Program-made: the position numbers and the translations under genes
In this document: piece by piece, positions 16,878 through 25,587 of the stretch
How positions within the stretch are numbered: position 1 is the first letter of the stretch
Layout of the letters: each line of letters opens with the position of its first letter
The notes under the pieces: model-generated
What the model was told of the DNA's origin: nothing
What the model saw: only the letters and a program-made list of their open reading frames with translations
The model's database searches: none
Assembly: GCA_947502265.1 (NCBI GenBank)
Contig: CANMZB010000004.1
Span: 62,001-126,000, forward strand
Source: an uncultured Sulfitobacter sp.
GTDB taxonomy: Bacteria > Pseudomonadota > Alphaproteobacteria > Rhodobacterales > Rhodobacteraceae
Direction: 5' to 3'
Length of the DNA: 64,000 nt

Positions 16878-17963
16878 ATGACTGATACTCCCGTGCCGGA
16901 GCCGACCCGCAACAGCCCGAACGCGGCCAAGCCTGCCATGGGCAACCGTGGCCAATCGCGCTCGGGCCCGGCGCGGCCCACGCCGTTGGGCATCTACGAC
17001 AAGGCGCGCCCTGCCGGCGTTACCGGCATTGAAATCGCCGCTGTCGCGCTGTCTGCGGTGTGGCTGTTGGGCTGTATCATTTTCTTTGTCGCAATTCCGC
17101 GCGCGCCCGGTCCCGATGATCAGGACGGGCTGCGCTTTCTCATGACAATGCTGGCGGTGTTCATGCCGGTCGCGATGATCTGGGTTGCCGCCACCGCCGC
17201 GCGCGCCAGCCGCGTAATGCGCGAGGAAAGCCAGCGTTTGCAGGCCGCCATTGATGCGATCCGGCAGGCCTATATCGCACAGCAACAGGGCGGCGCATTC
17301 AATTCCGAGCCATCCGTCACCCGCAAGCTTGATGAAATTGCCGCAGCCACCCGCAAGACAGAAAGTGCGCTGGCCACCTTTTCCACCCGCCGCGACGAGG
17401 TGCAGCGCAAACCAAAGCCGCTCGCGCCTCCCCCCGCAGCGCAAGAGCAATCCGTGCTCGCCCTCGGCACACAAAGCGGGGATATGATCCCCCCGGTCGA
17501 AAGTGACGACCTGATCCGCGCCCTGAACTTCCCCGAAACGGCAGAGGATACCGAAGGCTTCGCCGCCCTGCGCCGCGCCCTCAAAGACCGCAACGCGGCA
17601 CAACTTATTCAAGCCGCCCAAGACGTGCTCACCCTGCTCAGCCAGGACGGCATCTACATGGATGACCTGCACCCCGACCGCGCCCGCCCAGAAGTGTGGC
17701 GCACCTTCGGCCAGGGCGCGCGGGGCCGTCCGATTGCCGCACTTGGCGGCATTCGCGACCGCTCCTCGCTGGCGTTGACAGCAGGCCGGATGAAACAAGA
17801 CCCGATCTTTCGCGATGCGGCACACCACTTTCTGCGCCGGTTTGACAAACTCTTCGCCGATTTCGAGAAAATCGCGACAGATACCGAAATTTCAGCCCTC
17901 GCCGATACCCGCACCGCGCGCGCCTTCATGCTATTGGGTCGCGTCGCAGGCACCTTCGACTAG
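16878..17963 (+). CDS. Conserved membrane protein with two N-terminal TM segments
   Basis: A 361-residue protein not recognised from any named family. A proline-rich cytoplasmic start (about 45 residues) is followed by two hydrophobic segments (IEIAAVALSAVWLLGCIIFF and FLMTMLAVFMPVAMIWVAAT), a helical stretch (SRVMREESQRLQAAIDAIRQ), a disordered Lys/Pro linker near residue 175 and a helical C-terminal domain of about 150 residues. The lay-out suggests a membrane-anchored scaffold. It lies 14 bases after greA on the same strand, so they probably share a transcript. Confidence 0.7.
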   Translation: MTDTPVPEPTRNSPNAAKPAMGNRGQSRSGPARPTPLGIYDKARPAGVTGIEIAAVALSAVWLLGCIIFFVAIPRAPGPDDQDGLRFLMTMLAVFMPVAMIWVAATAARASRVMREESQRLQAAIDAIRQAYIAQQQGGAFNSEPSVTRKLDEIAAATRKTESALATFSTRRDEVQRKPKPLAPPPAAQEQSVLALGTQSGDMIPPVESDDLIRALNFPETAEDTEGFAALRRALKDRNAAQLIQAAQDVLTLLSQDGIYMDDLHPDRARPEVWRTFGQGARGRPIAALGGIRDRSSLALTAGRMKQDPIFRDAAHHFLRRFDKLFADFEKIATDTEISALADTRTARAFMLLGRVAGTFD

Positions 17964-18009
17964 CCCCTCAAATCCAGCGCCGCCAGCAAGATGGTGCACG
18001 CCGGTCCCG

Positions 18010-18040
18010 CGCTTCATTTGGCCAATAAACTCAATCCCGC
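18010..18040 (-). repeat. Copy 1 of the TTGGCCAA element
   Basis: Minus strand: GAGTTTATTGGCCAAATGAAG, preceded by GCGGGATT. It begins 32 bases after the stop of the minus-strand moeA fusion gene. It lacks one A compared with the copies at 45539-45570 and 51639-51670. Confidence 0.75.
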
Positions 18041-18072
18041 AACCAGCCAAACAAACCGCCGCCAGAGTAACT

Positions 18073-20145
18073 TCACCCCAACCCGAAACTGCCAAAAGGA
18101 ATGTATCGCACCGCATCACCATACCCGATGTCGCGCGCACCTTCGTCCAGTTCAACCAACCCCTCGGCCCAACTCAGCCCGCTGATCCGCCCCGAACCTT
18201 CCGATCCAAACACCTCTGCGCGGCCCTCCACAATACGCGCGCGCAGGTATTCGCGCCGTCCCGCTTTTTTGCGCTTGGCGAAGGCCGCCGGCACATCAAA
18301 CGCTTGCGGCACAGCCCATGCAGCCCCCGCGAGTTGCGCCAGCGCAGGACGTGCGAAAACCAACGTGCACACCATCGCCGCCACAGGATTACCCGGCAAG
18401 CCAAAGACAGGCACACCCTCCCACAATCCCAGCGCCAGCGGGCGGCCCGGCTTTACCGCGATACGCCATATGGTCATTGCCCCCGCCTCGCCCAGCAGGG
18501 CAGATACATGATCCTCGTCCCCCGCCGATGCACCGCCGCTCGTTATGATCGCGTCCACGTTACCTACTGCACCATCCAGCATCGCACGCAACGCTGCACG
18601 GTCATCCGGCGCGCGTCCCAGATCGACGGGCAGATGCCCGAACTGCGCCACCATTGCCAACAACATCGGCCGGTTGGCATCATAAATCTGCCCCGTGCCG
18701 GCGGCCTCTCCTACCTCAACCAGTTCATCCCCCGTCGATAGCACGCCGACGCGCAACCGCTTTCGCACCATGACGCCCGCCACACCCGTCGCGGCCAACA
18801 GCGCCAGATCAGCCGTCGTAATCACCCGCCCCGCGCGCAACACCGGATCACCCGCCGCCACATCTTCGCCTGCGCGCCGGGTGTTTGCCCCTTCTTTGAC
18901 CGCGCCGTTGAATGCGATGTAATCCGCACCGACCTTTACGTCTTCCTGCAAAATCACCGTATCCACGCCCTCGGGCAGAGCCGCCCCTGTCAGCACACGG
19001 ATCGCATAGCCCGCAGGCACCGCTCCCGGCGCGTCACCGGCTGCGGCGCGCCCTGCAACAAGGGGGAGCCGGTGCATCCCCGCGCCGCGCGCCCCCGCAA
19101 AACCATACCCGTCCACCGCCGTGTTAGGCAGCGGCGGGTTGGCCCGTGGGGCAAAGACACCCTGCGCCGCGATGCGCCCTGCGGCGGCGGCCAGAGGCAC
19201 CGTTTCCATGCCCGTCACGGGTGTGAGTTGCTGGCGCAGCCGGTCCAATGCCTCGTCAACGGGCGTCCAATGCACCCCGTGCGGCAAGGCAAAGCAATCG
19301 TTGCGCAAGGGCGCCGCTTCGGCTTTCAAAACCGCCTCATGACCAAGGCCGAATATCCCGCCCTCCTCCGGCGCGTCCACGTCGAGCATGGCGTCCACCT
19401 GCTCGGGCATCAGACCCCCAATCTGGCGGGCCATTTCGCTGACCTGCCACTGGTCCTTGATCCACCCTTCAGGGGCTGGTCCAACGGTCAGGCTTGGCCA
19501 GACCTCGACCACTGCAATCTGCGGCGTCAGCGGCTCGAACGGCCAGACGGCTAGTTGCCCGGCAAAGCGGCGGCGCAAGCGCGCCAGCACCGGCAGCCCC
19601 ATGAACACCTGCGATCCAACCGAACCCGCCCCCGACATCTGCCAGCAGGTGAATGCGCCCTTGGCCTGCGTTTCGCAGGCACGCCGATCCGCAAACGGAT
19701 TGTGATACCCGTCCTTGCGACGCGGCAAACCGGCAATGTCGCGGTCCAACCCGTTGCCCCAGAATGGCCCGCACCCCTTAAACAGACGGTTAACTTCTCC
19801 GGCAATATCGAAACGGTTGTTCGCCTTGGCCGAATCCTCGATTCGCGCCTCGAACCAGTCCCACAGCACAAGCGGATCCTGCCCGCCCGTCAGCGCCTCG
19901 CAAAACCCCTTCGGATAGGCGAACGGGAAATCGAACCCCGCAAAGACCCGCCGCCCGGCGGCAAGCTCAGCCGCGAACAAACCGGCCAACCAATCCTCAG
20001 CCACCTGCCGATTGCGTAGATAAACAGGCGCATCAGCCGCACCACCGCGATTGACGGCGGCCCAGATGGCATCCGCCTTGGGGTGCGGACCACGGTCATT
20101 TCCGCCAGACCAGTCAACAATAACAACCGTATCAAAGCGACTCAC
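18073..20145 (-). CDS. moeA: Fusion: DUF429-like domain plus molybdopterin molybdenumtransferase MoeA
   Basis: 690 residues, against about 400 for ordinary MoeA. Residues about 290-690 are MoeA, which inserts molybdate into adenylylated molybdopterin: PLPNTAVDGYGFAG, RVLTGAALPEGVDTVILQED, LSTGDELVEVG, IITSGGASAGDEDHV and KPGRPLALG are all present. Residues 1-270 form a separate domain with IVDWSGG (Asp 11), FAGFDFPFAYP (Asp 72), RRACETQ and VEVWPSL; this spacing of Asp, R-C-E and E-x-x-P recalls DUF429, an RNase H-like family. The role of that domain is unknown. The start overlaps mobB by four bases (ATGA), giving the order fdhD-mobA-mobB-moeA. Confidence 0.87.
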   Translation of the reverse strand: MSRFDTVVIVDWSGGNDRGPHPKADAIWAAVNRGGAADAPVYLRNRQVAEDWLAGLFAAELAAGRRVFAGFDFPFAYPKGFCEALTGGQDPLVLWDWFEARIEDSAKANNRFDIAGEVNRLFKGCGPFWGNGLDRDIAGLPRRKDGYHNPFADRRACETQAKGAFTCWQMSGAGSVGSQVFMGLPVLARLRRRFAGQLAVWPFEPLTPQIAVVEVWPSLTVGPAPEGWIKDQWQVSEMARQIGGLMPEQVDAMLDVDAPEEGGIFGLGHEAVLKAEAAPLRNDCFALPHGVHWTPVDEALDRLRQQLTPVTGMETVPLAAAAGRIAAQGVFAPRANPPLPNTAVDGYGFAGARGAGMHRLPLVAGRAAAGDAPGAVPAGYAIRVLTGAALPEGVDTVILQEDVKVGADYIAFNGAVKEGANTRRAGEDVAAGDPVLRAGRVITTADLALLAATGVAGVMVRKRLRVGVLSTGDELVEVGEAAGTGQIYDANRPMLLAMVAQFGHLPVDLGRAPDDRAALRAMLDGAVGNVDAIITSGGASAGDEDHVSALLGEAGAMTIWRIAVKPGRPLALGLWEGVPVFGLPGNPVAAMVCTLVFARPALAQLAGAAWAVPQAFDVPAAFAKRKKAGRREYLRARIVEGRAEVFGSEGSGRISGLSWAEGLVELDEGARDIGYGDAVRYIPFGSFGLG

Positions 20146-20633
20146 AACCCTACCTCCGCCAGAATGAAACGAGCGATCGCTTTCGTATCGTCCAGATCAA
20201 AAACAGGCCGCTCAAGCGTCATCGGCGTATCACTCGCCACCGCGCGCACGGTTGGATCGTCGGGGGCGATCAGCGGATTGCCGGTAACCGCGCGATGCGC
20301 TTCTATCTTGGGGTGCGCATCGCGTTTGTACCCCTCAACCAGCACCAGATCGACGGGCGACAGGCGCGTCAACAACGCTGCCAACGGCGGTTCCGGCGCA
20401 TCGCGCAGCTCTTGCATCAGTGCAATGCGGCTGTGCGATGCCAACAGCACCTCGGACGCGCCCGCTTGCCGGTGGCGGTAACTGTCCTTGCCGGGATGAT
20501 CCACGTCAAAGCTGTGATGCGCGTGTTTGACGGTAGACACCGTGAAACCGCGCGCCGTGATCTCACGCACCAGCCGCTCCATCAGACCCGTTTTGCCCGC
20601 ATTCTTCCAGCCAACAACACCGTAAAGCCTCAT
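20142..20633 (-). CDS. mobB: Molybdopterin-guanine dinucleotide biosynthesis protein B
   Basis: A 163-residue P-loop GTPase that assists MobA in forming the guanine-dinucleotide cofactor. It starts MRLYGVVGWKNAGKTGLMER (Walker A GWKNAGKTG), has TVKHAHHSFDVDHPGKDSYR and LVEGYKRDAHPKIE, the typical MobB pattern. The ATG at 20631-20633 overlaps the mobA stop by four bases; the frame is open much further upstream, but only as antisense-like arginine-rich sequence inside mobA. It also overlaps moeA by four bases. Confidence 0.92.
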   Translation of the reverse strand: MRLYGVVGWKNAGKTGLMERLVREITARGFTVSTVKHAHHSFDVDHPGKDSYRHRQAGASEVLLASHSRIALMQELRDAPEPPLAALLTRLSPVDLVLVEGYKRDAHPKIEAHRAVTGNPLIAPDDPTVRAVASDTPMTLERPVFDLDDTKAIARFILAEVGL

Positions 20634-21232
20634 AGCATCGCCTCCGCCTGCACCAGATCTTCGGGTGTGTTGACGTTGAAAAAGGCCGCCTCCTGCGCAA
20701 ACAGCGCCTCGCGTCCGCCGTGCGCGTCCGTCCACAACACAACCTTGCGCAACCCGCCCGCAAGAGCCGCGCGCAGATCTTCGCGCAGGGCCACGGGCCA
20801 CAGGCCGAACGTGGGATGGCGCGCGCGCCCGCGTTTGGCATCCGGTGTGGTGGCAAGTACAAGCGGATGGTTCATCCCTTCGGCGGCCAGCAACAGCTGC
20901 GGCACCAGATCGCACGGGAAAAACGGTGTATCCGCCGCCGCCGTGACGATGGTATCGGCCCCTTGTGACGCCGCCCAATCCAGCCCCGCCAGCACCCCGG
21001 CCAGCGGCCCCACAAACCCCGCGACACTATCGGCCAGCACCGGCAACCCAAGCCCAGCAAAGCGCGCAGGGTCACCATTGGCATTCAGGGCGACACCGGC
21101 CACCTGCGGCTCAAGCCGGTCGATCACCCGCGCCAGGAGCGATTGACCGCCCAACATCCGCAACCCCTTGTCACCGCCGCCCATACGGGTTGCCTGTCCG
21201 CCTGCAAGGATAACGCCCAAAGGTTGCTTCAT
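20630..21232 (-). CDS. mobA: Molybdenum cofactor guanylyltransferase
   Basis: Transfers GMP from GTP to Mo-molybdopterin to give the MGD form used by DMSO-reductase-family enzymes such as formate dehydrogenase. The 200 residues start MKQPLGVILAGGQATRMGGG (nucleotidyltransferase loop LAGGxxxRMGGxDK) and include TAAADTPFFPCDLV (metal-binding Asp) and FFNVNTPEDL at the C-terminus. It sits 16 bases after fdhD and overlaps mobB by four bases. MobA here is specific for guanylylation by motif, not cytidylylation (MocA), as judged from the GGGDKG loop. Confidence 0.93.
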   Translation of the reverse strand: MKQPLGVILAGGQATRMGGGDKGLRMLGGQSLLARVIDRLEPQVAGVALNANGDPARFAGLGLPVLADSVAGFVGPLAGVLAGLDWAASQGADTIVTAAADTPFFPCDLVPQLLLAAEGMNHPLVLATTPDAKRGRARHPTFGLWPVALREDLRAALAGGLRKVVLWTDAHGGREALFAQEAAFFNVNTPEDLVQAEAML

Positions 21233-21248
21233 CGTGATACCTCCCCCG

Positions 21249-22136
21249 TCATAGCGCCCCCTTGCGGCCCACGCGCGCGCTTTCGTCGGCAACGCCGTCA
21301 GGGTCCGCATCGCGGATCAGCCGCCCCTCGCCGCTTAGACAGATGAACCGCTTGCCTTTCATCCGGCCAATCAACGTCAGCCCGACCTGCTGTGCGATCT
21401 CCACGCCCCACGCGGTAAATCCCGAGCGCGAGGCAAGCACGGGAATGCCCATCATTGCCGTCTTGATCACCATTTCCGAGGTCAGTCGCCCCGTCGTATA
21501 CATGATTTTATCGTCCGCCGTTGCGCCGGTCGACAACATCCAGCCCGCGATTTTATCAACCGCGTTGTGACGCCCCACATCTTCCATATAAACCAGCGGA
21601 CGGTCGCCGTGACACAACACCGTGCCGTGGATGGCACCTGCCTCAAGATAAAGGCTTGGTGTGCGGTTGATTTTGGCCGACAGCGCGTAAAGCCACGAGG
21701 TGCGCACAGGCGTCTGCGGCAGCACAACCGTATCAAGCCCCTCCATCATATCGCCAAAAACCGTGCCGACCGCACAACCGCTGGTGCGGGTCTTGCGGCG
21801 CATCTTGTCCTCGTAATCGGTCGCGCGCGCGGTGCGCACCACAACCGTCTCAAGCTCTTCATCATAATCGACGCGCGTAATCTCGTCCTGCGCGCGCAGC
21901 ATCCCCTGATTGCGCAGAAATCCCAGCGCCAGATATTCGGGATAGTCTCCGATGGTCATCGCGGTCACGATCTCCTGAGTGTTCAGGAATATCGTCAAAG
22001 GGCGCTCTTCGACCACCCGGATCTGCGTTTGTGCGCCCGTGTGATCGCGCCCCGTGACGGACCGCGTCAGCCGCTCTGCCTGCGGATCGGGCGCGATCAG
22101 ATAGCCGGACAGATCATCGTTTTGTGCCAATTGCAT
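21249..22136 (-). CDS. fdhD: Formate dehydrogenase accessory sulfurtransferase FdhD
   Basis: Transfers sulfur from a cysteine desulfurase to the molybdenum cofactor of formate dehydrogenase. About 295 residues: EERPLTIFLNTQEIVTAMTI near the start, the sulfur-carrying Cys in RTSGCAVGTVFGD, TGATADDKIMYTTGRLTSEM and the C-terminal FTAWGVEIAQQVGLTLIG. E. coli FdhD has a CxxC pair at the Cys loop; here only the first Cys is kept. A TTG four codons upstream is in frame, but the ATG at 22134-22136 is preferred. First gene of fdhD-mobA-mobB-moeA, divergent from azlC across 48 bases. No formate dehydrogenase subunit is in the window. Confidence 0.92.
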   Translation of the reverse strand: MQLAQNDDLSGYLIAPDPQAERLTRSVTGRDHTGAQTQIRVVEERPLTIFLNTQEIVTAMTIGDYPEYLALGFLRNQGMLRAQDEITRVDYDEELETVVVRTARATDYEDKMRRKTRTSGCAVGTVFGDMMEGLDTVVLPQTPVRTSWLYALSAKINRTPSLYLEAGAIHGTVLCHGDRPLVYMEDVGRHNAVDKIAGWMLSTGATADDKIMYTTGRLTSEMVIKTAMMGIPVLASRSGFTAWGVEIAQQVGLTLIGRMKGKRFICLSGEGRLIRDADPDGVADESARVGRKGAL

Positions 22137-22184
22137 ACCCTCCTGCAAACCGTTAGGCCTTGGCCATCAAGCTAGGCGTATCAG

Positions 22185-22901
22185 ATGAACATCACCACCC
22201 GCAAAAACTACTACCGACAGGGCATTATTGCCAGCAGCCCGTTCATTCTGGTGGTTGTCCCCTTCGCGGCGCTGTTCGGGGTTCTCGCAACCGAGGCGGG
22301 CCTTGATCTGGTCGAAACGATGGCCTTCTCGATTGTTGTGATCGCGGGAGCGGCACAGTTTACCGCCCTTCAACTCATGCAGGAAAACGCGCCAACGGCG
22401 ATTGTGCTGCTCTCGGCGTTGGCGGTTAACTTGCGCATGGCCATGTATTCAGCGTCATTCACCCCCTACATCGGTGCCGCGCCCCTGTGGCAGCGCGCGT
22501 TGTGCGCCTATCTCACGATTGACCAGACCTATGTGGTCGGCATATCCAGATTCGAGGCGGAACCGCAGATGAGCGTGCCGCAACGGGTCGCGTTCTTTCT
22601 CGGCGCGGTGACGCCGATTGTGCCGCTGTGGTATATTTTCACGCTGGTCGGGGCGCTGGCAGGCGCGCGCATACCCGAAAGCTGGGCGCTTGATTTCGCG
22701 ATTCCCATCGCCTTTCTGGCGATGATTGCGCCGATGTTCCGCACGCCGGCGCATCTGGTGGCGGCACTTGTGGCGGTTGGCGTAAGCCTTCCTGCGGCAA
22801 TCTTGCCCTATTCGCTGGGGCTGATCGTGGCGGGCATCGCGGGTATGATGGCGGGCGCACAGACAGAGCTTTGGTTGGAACGGCGCGGGGTTGCAATATG
22901 A
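22185..22901 (+). CDS. azlC: AzlC-family branched-chain amino-acid exporter, large subunit
   Basis: A 238-residue inner-membrane protein with about seven hydrophobic segments. The pattern YYRQGIIASSPFILVVVPFA, AGAAQFTALQLM and NLRMAMYSASFTPYIG is typical of AzlC/YgaZ, the large subunit of a two-part exporter of branched-chain amino acids and analogues. It overlaps azlD by four bases (ATGA). Confidence 0.9.
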   Translation: MNITTRKNYYRQGIIASSPFILVVVPFAALFGVLATEAGLDLVETMAFSIVVIAGAAQFTALQLMQENAPTAIVLLSALAVNLRMAMYSASFTPYIGAAPLWQRALCAYLTIDQTYVVGISRFEAEPQMSVPQRVAFFLGAVTPIVPLWYIFTLVGALAGARIPESWALDFAIPIAFLAMIAPMFRTPAHLVAALVAVGVSLPAAILPYSLGLIVAGIAGMMAGAQTELWLERRGVAI

Positions 22902-23230
22902 CAGATATCGGCACAGGCACGCTTTGGACCGTTATCATCCTTCTGGGGCTCGGCAGCTTTGGCTTGCGGTTTGTCTTTACCGGTCTGATTGGTGATCGGG
23001 CCATGCCGCCATGGCTGTTGCGGCATCTGCGCTATACCGCCGTTGCGATCCTGCCCGCGCTGGTAGCGCCACAGGTGGTTTGGCCCGCAGCGACCGACGG
23101 TGTTTTCGATATTCCGCGCGCGGCGGCTGCGGTTGTCACGCTGGGTGTCGGGCTGGTCACGCGCAATGTGATCCTGGCTATTCTCAGCGGCGCAGGCACG
23201 CTTTATGGCCTGCTTTATCTGATGGGTTAA
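22898..23230 (+). CDS. azlD: AzlD-family exporter, small subunit
   Basis: A 110-residue membrane protein with three to four hydrophobic segments (TVIILLGLGSFGLRFVFTG, YTAVAILPALVAPQVVW, LAILSGAGTLYGLLYLMG), the small partner of AzlC (YgaH type). The start is set by the ATGA overlap with azlC. Its last four bases overlap the convergent lipoprotein gene. Confidence 0.88.
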   Translation: MTDIGTGTLWTVIILLGLGSFGLRFVFTGLIGDRAMPPWLLRHLRYTAVAILPALVAPQVVWPAATDGVFDIPRAAAAVVTLGVGLVTRNVILAILSGAGTLYGLLYLMG

Positions 23231-23817
23231 CCGGCGACCCCGTCGCGCACATTACCACTGTCGTTTTCGTAGAGACGGGTTGTTGTAACATTCGGCATCT
23301 GCTCGATCTGGTCCATCAGCTTGAGCGGATAAAAGCTCTGCCGGATGTTCTGAAATCCCGGCACCTGACGCAAGATGCCAGAGGTGGCATTGGCGCACAT
23401 CGCACTGGGCACGGCGCCATTCGCCTGCACCAGTTGCAGCGCCCGCTCCGCCTGCGCAGCGCTCAGCGGAATTTCCTGCGATACAACGTGAAAGGTCTCG
23501 CGCGCATGGGCGGATTTATAGGACCGCACCCATGACGGTGTCATCCCGTACAGAACATCACCACGTTCGGGCACGCGCTCGTGCTCGAAAGATCCTGCGG
23601 GATCGAACAGGACAGACTGGCTTGCGTTGATCAAAAGAGCCGAATGCGCGCCGGCACCGGTGCGATTGTTCACCATCGTGATCACCGTTATCGAGGGCGG
23701 ACCCGCAGGCCGGTAGACGCTCGCCGCGATCTGCTCGGATGTTGATTCCTTGCCCTTTTCGGCACACCCGACAAGGAGCGCACCCGCAAGGGCAAGCGCC
23801 ACAAAAGACTTTATCAT
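23227..23817 (-). CDS. Outer- or inner-membrane lipoprotein, possible permuted papain-like fold
   Basis: 196 residues with a lipoprotein signal: MIKSFVALALAGALLVGC, lipobox LVGC and acylated Cys 18, then a polar linker. The mature part starts ITVITMVNNRTGAGAHSALL and later has SAMCANATSGIL; a His on a strand early and a Cys on a helix late is the order seen in circularly permuted NlpC/P60-like hydrolases, so a peptidase or amidase role is conceivable. This is inference only. It is upstream of the cytochrome oxidase subunit IV gene's 3' side on the same strand (20 bases downstream of it). Confidence 0.72.
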   Translation of the reverse strand: MIKSFVALALAGALLVGCAEKGKESTSEQIAASVYRPAGPPSITVITMVNNRTGAGAHSALLINASQSVLFDPAGSFEHERVPERGDVLYGMTPSWVRSYKSAHARETFHVVSQEIPLSAAQAERALQLVQANGAVPSAMCANATSGILRQVPGFQNIRQSFYPLKLMDQIEQMPNVTTTRLYENDSGNVRDGVAG

Positions 23818-23837
23818 AGCGCGGCCCCGGTCCTGTC

Positions 23838-23972
23838 TTAGCGGGCGAAAATCGCCAAAAACACCAGAATGACAATAAATACAATGGCCGCGCGGCTCAT
23901 GATTTTGATGAACCCGTCAAAGGTCTTTTCCTGCACCTGGGTGTTCATCGTGCCATGTTCATGCTCTGCCAT
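23838..23972 (-). CDS. aa3-type cytochrome c oxidase subunit IV, bacterial short form
   Basis: A 44-residue protein beginning MAEHEHGTMNTQVQEKTFDG, then GFIKIMSRAAIVFIVILVFL as a single C-terminal transmembrane helix. The pattern of an acidic/His start, the K-TF-x-GFIK segment and one helix is that of the small alphaproteobacterial subunit IV seen in the Paracoccus aa3 oxidase structure. It lies far from the other oxidase genes, as is common. It is followed 20 bases later by the lipoprotein gene. Confidence 0.85.
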   Translation of the reverse strand: MAEHEHGTMNTQVQEKTFDGFIKIMSRAAIVFIVILVFLAIFAR

Positions 23973-24072
23973 GGGGCGTCCTTTTCTTTAAAAACGGGTA
24001 GTGTTGGCCGTTGATTACGGCATTTCACAGCCTCTGTCACGCTGGTTTTGACAGGGGCGGCAGATCACGGCG

Positions 24073-24537
24073 TCAGGTATCATCCTTGGCAAGCTGATCA
24101 ACCAGCTTGAACCCGATGCGGTTGGGCGCGGCTGTCTTGACCGCTTTGGGCGCGGCGCGCAGCACAACACTCAGCTGGCTGACATGTTGGACCAGCTGCA
24201 TCTTGCTCCCATTCGCATCCGAGCCATAGAACGTCACGATGTCGGGGTCGAAGTACCCCATCCCCTCGATCTTCAGCACCCCCGCATCCGCGCCCGCAAA
24301 GCCCATAGCGATCTCCTGATTCTCGTCGAGAGATTCTTCGAATTTCTTGAGGTACATCACTGTGCGCTCGTAAGCCCATTGCGCCGGAGATTTCTGCGCA
24401 ACAGGTTTGTTTGCGATGCCTTCGGGCATCGGACTGTCCTGCGCGCATTTGGCATCCGGGTCGGTGTGGACCTCGTACACACGCGGCATCGCATCTGCCT
24501 CGTGTGCCTCGGCGGCGGTTGCGATCAGGTCACCCAT
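24073..24537 (-). CDS. Conserved hypothetical protein (DUF6173-like)
   Basis: A 154-residue soluble protein, no signal peptide: MGDLIATAAEAHEADAMPRV, then a helical AQWAYERTVMYLKKFEESLD and a beta-rich C-terminal half with MGYFDPDIVTFYGSDANGS. The family looks restricted to alphaproteobacteria, and I associate it loosely with DUF6173. It directly follows the MBL/acyl-CoA dehydrogenase pair's left end, 3 bases from the MBL stop on the same strand, so it is probably the third gene of that transcript. No function can be assigned. Confidence 0.65.
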   Translation of the reverse strand: MGDLIATAAEAHEADAMPRVYEVHTDPDAKCAQDSPMPEGIANKPVAQKSPAQWAYERTVMYLKKFEESLDENQEIAMGFAGADAGVLKIEGMGYFDPDIVTFYGSDANGSKMQLVQHVSQLSVVLRAAPKAVKTAAPNRIGFKLVDQLAKDDT

Positions 24538-24540
24538 GGC

Positions 24541-25587
24541 TCATCCTTCGCGTTGAAAAAGCCAAGCACCATCCTCACGCCGTGTGCGACTGGCAAGGCC
24601 CGTCTGATGAAGATGGCTCAAATGCGCAAAAGCTTCAACCAGCGCGAGACCATATTCGCCCTCCCCGATCTTGCGTTTGAACAGGGGCGGGAAAACCTCT
24701 CCGGCGGCTTTGGGCGTGTCGATATACGCCAACAGCCGTTTAAGCGCGCCGTGGTGGCTGTCGATCAGTTGCCGCATGCGTGTCGGCAGGCCGGTAAATG
24801 GCAGCTTGTGACCGCCCAGCACCAGATGATCTTCGCGGCCCATGGGCGCAAGCCGTTCGCAGGCCTCCAGCCATTCACCGATAGGATCCGCCATCGGTTC
24901 GGTCGCGTGGACGCCCACGTTGGGGCTGATCGAGGACAGTATCTGATCGCCCGCAATCACCAGATTGTCGTCGCGGCTCCAGAAGGTCGCGTGTTCGGGC
25001 GCGTGGCCGTTGCCCATGTGGATGTCCCACGTCCGTCCGCCTATTTCGATCACATCGTCTTGTTTGATGCGCGTAAAGCCAAGCGGCAGCGGCGCGACAA
25101 TATCGGCAAAGTTGAACGGGCGCTCGCCCGCACGCTTGTCGTAGATTTCGCTATCCATGCCCGCAGAGCGATAGAATGCCAGCGATTCGGCGTTCGGTAC
25201 GTCATGCGGATCCAGCGTCAGCATCCGCGCGGTCAGCCATGCCGTCCGCGTCGTCACCAGTTCCGCGCCATGCTCCGTCTGGAACCAGCCCGCCAGCCCG
25301 ATGTGATCGGGGTGGTGGTGCGTGACGACCACGCGCGAGACCGGCTTGCCCTGTAACGGGCCCGCCATGATCTGTGTCCACGCCTTTTTGGATTCACCCG
25401 AGGCAAAACCGGTGTCGATAATGGTCCAGCTGTCGCCTTCGTCGAACGCATAGACATTGACGTGATCCAGTTTCATCGGCAACGCCAGCCTAAGCCACAA
25501 AACGCCCGGCGCGACCTCGATCGCTTCGGCGCCTTCGGGCGGCGTGTCCCACGGATAGCGGAGCCCAACGGGCGCAATATCCGCCAT
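24541..25587 (-). CDS. MBL-fold metallo-hydrolase
   Basis: A 348-residue cytoplasmic hydrolase of the metallo-beta-lactamase superfamily. The zinc site is VVTHHHPDHIGLAGW (HxHxDH), GNGHAPEHATFW (third His), LVIAGDQIL (bridging Asp) and LVLGGHKLPF (last His). A C-terminal helical extension of about 80 residues resembles LACTB2-like proteins. It is translationally coupled to the acyl-CoA dehydrogenase gene (stop and start share a base, TAATG), which points to hydrolysis of a thioester or ester in the same catabolic route. The substrate is unknown. Confidence 0.85.
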   Translation of the reverse strand: MADIAPVGLRYPWDTPPEGAEAIEVAPGVLWLRLALPMKLDHVNVYAFDEGDSWTIIDTGFASGESKKAWTQIMAGPLQGKPVSRVVVTHHHPDHIGLAGWFQTEHGAELVTTRTAWLTARMLTLDPHDVPNAESLAFYRSAGMDSEIYDKRAGERPFNFADIVAPLPLGFTRIKQDDVIEIGGRTWDIHMGNGHAPEHATFWSRDDNLVIAGDQILSSISPNVGVHATEPMADPIGEWLEACERLAPMGREDHLVLGGHKLPFTGLPTRMRQLIDSHHGALKRLLAYIDTPKAAGEVFPPLFKRKIGEGEYGLALVEAFAHLSHLHQTGLASRTRREDGAWLFQREG

